In this document: positions 62,013 through 64,000 of the stretch, in pieces | How positions within the stretch are numbered: the first letter of the stretch is position 1 | How the letters are laid out: every line of letters begins with the position of its first letter | DNA from: JAWXCE01 sp034440495 | GTDB taxonomy: Bacteria; Pseudomonadota; Alphaproteobacteria; Rhizobiales; Rhodomicrobiaceae | Length of the DNA: 64,000 bases | Direction: 5' to 3' | NCBI GenBank assembly: GCA_034440495.1 | Contig: JAWXCE010000041.1 | Coordinates: 1-64,000, forward strand | Made by a program: the position numbers and the translations under genes | The notes under the pieces: model-generated | What the model saw: the letters and a program-made list of their open reading frames with translations, nothing else | Told to the model about the DNA's origin: nothing | Databases searched by the model: none

Positions 62013-63176
62013 TTAATGCTCCTTCGATTTTCTATCGCCCGGATGATACATCGGCATCATAACGCGGAACGCGGTTTGCCGGGCTTTGGCGTCGCATTCG
62101 ATAATGCCGCCATGGTCGTTGACGATCTTGGCGACAAGGGCGAGACCCAGTCCTGCCCCCGCCGGCTTGGTCGTGACAAAGGGCTCGAACAGATGCGGGC
62201 GCAGTTCTTCGGAAATGCCCGGGCCGTTGTCGATGACGCTGATTTCCAGCGGCAGGCTGACGCGCGACTCGGAGTTTGGCGTAGAAATGCGCAGGCCCGG
62301 CTTGAAGGCGGTAGCGAGCGTGATCTGCCCATCCCCGCGATGCTGACCGATGGCTTCCGATGCGTTTTTCACGAGGTTCAAAAAAACCTGAATAAGCTTG
62401 TCCCGGCTGCCCGGCACGGGTGGCAGTGATGGATCGAAGTTCTGAACAAAGTTGACGTGCCGCCCAAAGCCGTTAACCGCGATTTTTTTGACGTGATCGA
62501 GAACCACGTGAATGTTGACCGGCTCGAATTTGATCGGACGTTCGTCGCCGAACACCTCCATGCGGTCGACTAGCGTGCAGATGCGATCCGTTTCCTGGCA
62601 GATCAATTGCGCCAGCAAGCGGTCATCCCCCTCAACGCCAGTCTCCAGAAGCTGCGCCGCGCCTCTGATGCCGGACAACGGATTCTTGATTTCATGCGCA
62701 AGAATAGCCGCCATGCCAGACACCGAGCGGGCGGCGCCGCGATGCGAAAGCTGCCGCTCGATCATCTGCGCCATGGAGCGCAGTTGCAGCATGATAAGAA
62801 CCTGGGATTCGTCCTCCGGTAGCGTTGACGCATAAACGTCCACTATTCGATGCACCATGGAGTCAGGCGTGCTGAGGTCGATAGCGTATTCATTGACCGT
62901 CGCGTTAGACCGCCGAACCTGGGAAACAAGGGCGATAAGTGGGCTGGCGAAAGGTGCAAGGGCCGGGAGTTTTCGTTTCAGCAAAACCCTTACGCTGGCG
63001 CCGAAAAACATCTCCGCTGCGGAATTTGCGTAAGTTACATAATCGTTTATATCGATGAGAAGCACCGGATGCGGAAGCGCGTCCAACATGGCTGTGGGCG
63101 AAATATGCGCCCTCATGGATGGTCTATTACGAATGGTCTTGTCTTTGATGTCCAGCATCGGACTTAACACCTGCAC
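62013..63176 (-). CDS. ntrB: Nitrogen regulation sensor kinase NtrB (NR-II)
   Basis: Up to 387 residues; starts at 63158 and 63116 (MRAHISPTAMLDALPHPVLLID) are also in frame, and the last fits the family best. There are no membrane segments, as expected for a cytoplasmic kinase controlled by PII. A PAS domain (LPHPVLLIDINDYVTYANSAAEMFFGASV), HisKA with MAAILAHEIKNPLSGIRGAAQLL, and HATPase (NLVKNASEAI, ISVIDNGPGIS, FVTTKPAGAGLGLALV) are present. It is directly divergent from ispD; the usual dusB gene between is missing. Confidence 0.94.
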   Translation of the reverse strand: MQVLSPMLDIKDKTIRNRPSMRAHISPTAMLDALPHPVLLIDINDYVTYANSAAEMFFGASVRVLLKRKLPALAPFASPLIALVSQVRRSNATVNEYAIDLSTPDSMVHRIVDVYASTLPEDESQVLIMLQLRSMAQMIERQLSHRGAARSVSGMAAILAHEIKNPLSGIRGAAQLLETGVEGDDRLLAQLICQETDRICTLVDRMEVFGDERPIKFEPVNIHVVLDHVKKIAVNGFGRHVNFVQNFDPSLPPVPGSRDKLIQVFLNLVKNASEAIGQHRGDGQITLATAFKPGLRISTPNSESRVSLPLEISVIDNGPGISEELRPHLFEPFVTTKPAGAGLGLALVAKIVNDHGGIIECDAKARQTAFRVMMPMYHPGDRKSKEH

Positions 63177-63332
63177 ACGAATTAATCACAAAATTAAAAG
63201 CCTATATGATAGGCATCATAGCAAATGAATTCGATCTGTCAGCAATCATTTTGCAGTGCGACAAGTTGTCGGAAAAAGCAGCGGAACAATTCTGTGCCAT
63301 TAAGATGCACGACAATCTCTAGGAGGATGTAA
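63177..63332. promoter_or_regulatory. Divergent gap between ntrB and ispD
   Basis: 156 bases. It contains a perfect 6-bp palindrome GCCTAT-ATG-ATAGGC (63200-63214). It also contains a 38-codon plus-strand open frame (63207-63323) whose TAG stop touches the ispD ribosome site. Both divergent promoters should lie here. No -35/-10 pair could be fixed by eye. Confidence 0.45.
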
Positions 63333-64000
63333 TTGCGCATTGCAGCCATTATCGTGGCGGGGGGCAGCGGCAGCCGGGCGTCACGCTCTCTTAACGATAT
63401 TCCAAAGCAGTACGTATCGGTTGGCGGGCAGCCAATGCTTGCCCGAACGCTGCGGATTTACGAAACACATCCGCAGATTTCCCGCACGCTCACGGTCATT
63501 CGCGATTGCGACGCCGATTTATATCAGGCTTGCTCGGGCGCGGCGCATTCACGCCGGATGGCGCCTGTTCATGGCGGTGAAACGCGCCAGCAATCCGTGC
63601 TGAACGGCTTGCGTGCGCTTAAAGACGAGGCGCCTGACTTCGTGCTCATTCATGATGCAGCGCGGCCATTTATAACCCATGCGATTATTGATCGGGTCAT
63701 CCTCGCCTTACGTGAATCGGTGGGCGCCATCGCGGCGACGCCTGTGGTGGACACTCTAAAGCGAGGCGCGGCTGGCATGATCGAGCAAACGGTGGATCGT
63801 GTGGGGTTGTGGGGCGCGCAGACGCCCCAGGGCTTTCGTTTCGCAGACATTCTTGAGGCGCATGAGGCGGCTGCAATGGCGGGACGCACGCAGTTCAGCG
63901 ATGACGCCTCGATCGCGGAGTGGCGAGGCTTGCGCGTGGCGCTGGTTGACGGTTCGAGAGAAAACTGGAAAATCACTACGGCTGAAGATTTGGCGCGAGC
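63333..64000 (+). CDS. ispD: 2-C-methyl-D-erythritol 4-phosphate cytidylyltransferase (3' end outside window)
   Basis: Starts at a TTG with a perfect AGGAGG (63321-63326) 6 bases upstream. 222 codons are present and the frame stays open to the window edge. It transfers CMP to MEP in the non-mevalonate isoprenoid pathway. Motifs are IAAIIVAGGSGSRASRSLNDIPKQYVSVGGQPML (CTP binding), VLNGLRAL, LIHDAARPF, TPVVDTLKR, QTPQGF and FSDDASIAE. About 225 residues make an IspD domain, so the open frame probably continues into IspF as the IspDF fusion usual in alphaproteobacteria; that part is not visible. Confidence 0.95.
   Translation, partial: MRIAAIIVAGGSGSRASRSLNDIPKQYVSVGGQPMLARTLRIYETHPQISRTLTVIRDCDADLYQACSGAAHSRRMAPVHGGETRQQSVLNGLRALKDEAPDFVLIHDAARPFITHAIIDRVILALRESVGAIAATPVVDTLKRGAAGMIEQTVDRVGLWGAQTPQGFRFADILEAHEAAAMAGRTQFSDDASIAEWRGLRVALVDGSRENWKITTAEDLAR

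Overview
The window looks like a chromosomal segment of an alphaproteobacterium, most probably of the Hyphomicrobiales (Rhizobiales) or a close relative. This rests on gene order, not on a search. The indicators are trpE-trpG-trpD-trpC-moaC-moeA-lexA, rpsF-rpsR-rplI-dnaB-alr-radA-cvpA-purF, fabD-fabG-acpP-fabF-mltG-gmk, pdxA-rsmA beside surA-lptD-lptG-lptF, ntrB-ntrC-ntrY-ntrX-dat-hfq-hflX-mazG, and a LexA box of the alphaproteobacterial type GTTC-N7-GTTC. The cell envelope is Gram-negative with LPS (kdsA, lptD, lptF, lptG, surA). Almost the whole window is housekeeping DNA with short intergenic gaps. No rRNA, tRNA, CRISPR array, transposase, integrase or complete mobile element was seen.

Layout. 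1-3.9 kb: end of a membrane protein, metY, a CoA-binding protein, a secreted protein and a hotdog thioesterase. 3.9-6.9 kb: rplM-rpsI, argC and a phosphoesterase. 6.9-8.8 kb: a gene-poor, visibly AT-richer patch with one small unknown gene and a decayed class II ribonucleotide reductase. 8.8-16 kb: lexA, molybdopterin genes and trp genes on the minus strand, with a SixA-type phosphatase gene inside the trp run. 16-22 kb: ppiD-like foldase, then tpiA, secG and pyrG. 21.7-24.8 kb: an accessory block (tautomerase, LysR regulator, sodium:solute symporter with DUF3311 partner). 25-26.5 kb: kdsA and a frameshifted acetyltransferase. 26.5-37.3 kb: purF-cvpA-radA, an AT-rich RelA/SpoT-domain gene, then alr-dnaB, a DUF2059 gene, and rplI-DUF2232-rpsR-rpsF. 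37.6-43.3 kb: fatty acid synthesis, mltG, gmk. 43.3-51.1 kb: rsmA, pdxA, surA, lptD, lptG, lptF. 51.2-55.4 kb: pepA, mazG, hflX, hfq. 55.5-63.2 kb: dat and the two nitrogen-related two-component systems ntrXY and ntrBC. The window ends inside ispD.

The genes most worth a second look are the accessory and decayed ones. A small-alarmone-synthetase-like gene (30181-31221) has all synthetase motifs but one in-frame TAA, followed by 74 more open, protein-like codons in the same frame. The nrdJ-like remnant (7856-8709) carries a homopolymer frameshift, an inferred 5-bp deletion, a Trp-to-stop change and a 3' truncation. A GNAT gene downstream of kdsA has a one-base frameshift. Other signals are a 22-bp palindrome spanning two convergent stop codons, two copies of an approximately 80-bp palindromic repeat, a terminator hairpin just before pyrG, and no dusB between ispD and ntrB. 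I found no clearly new multi-gene defence or mobile system.
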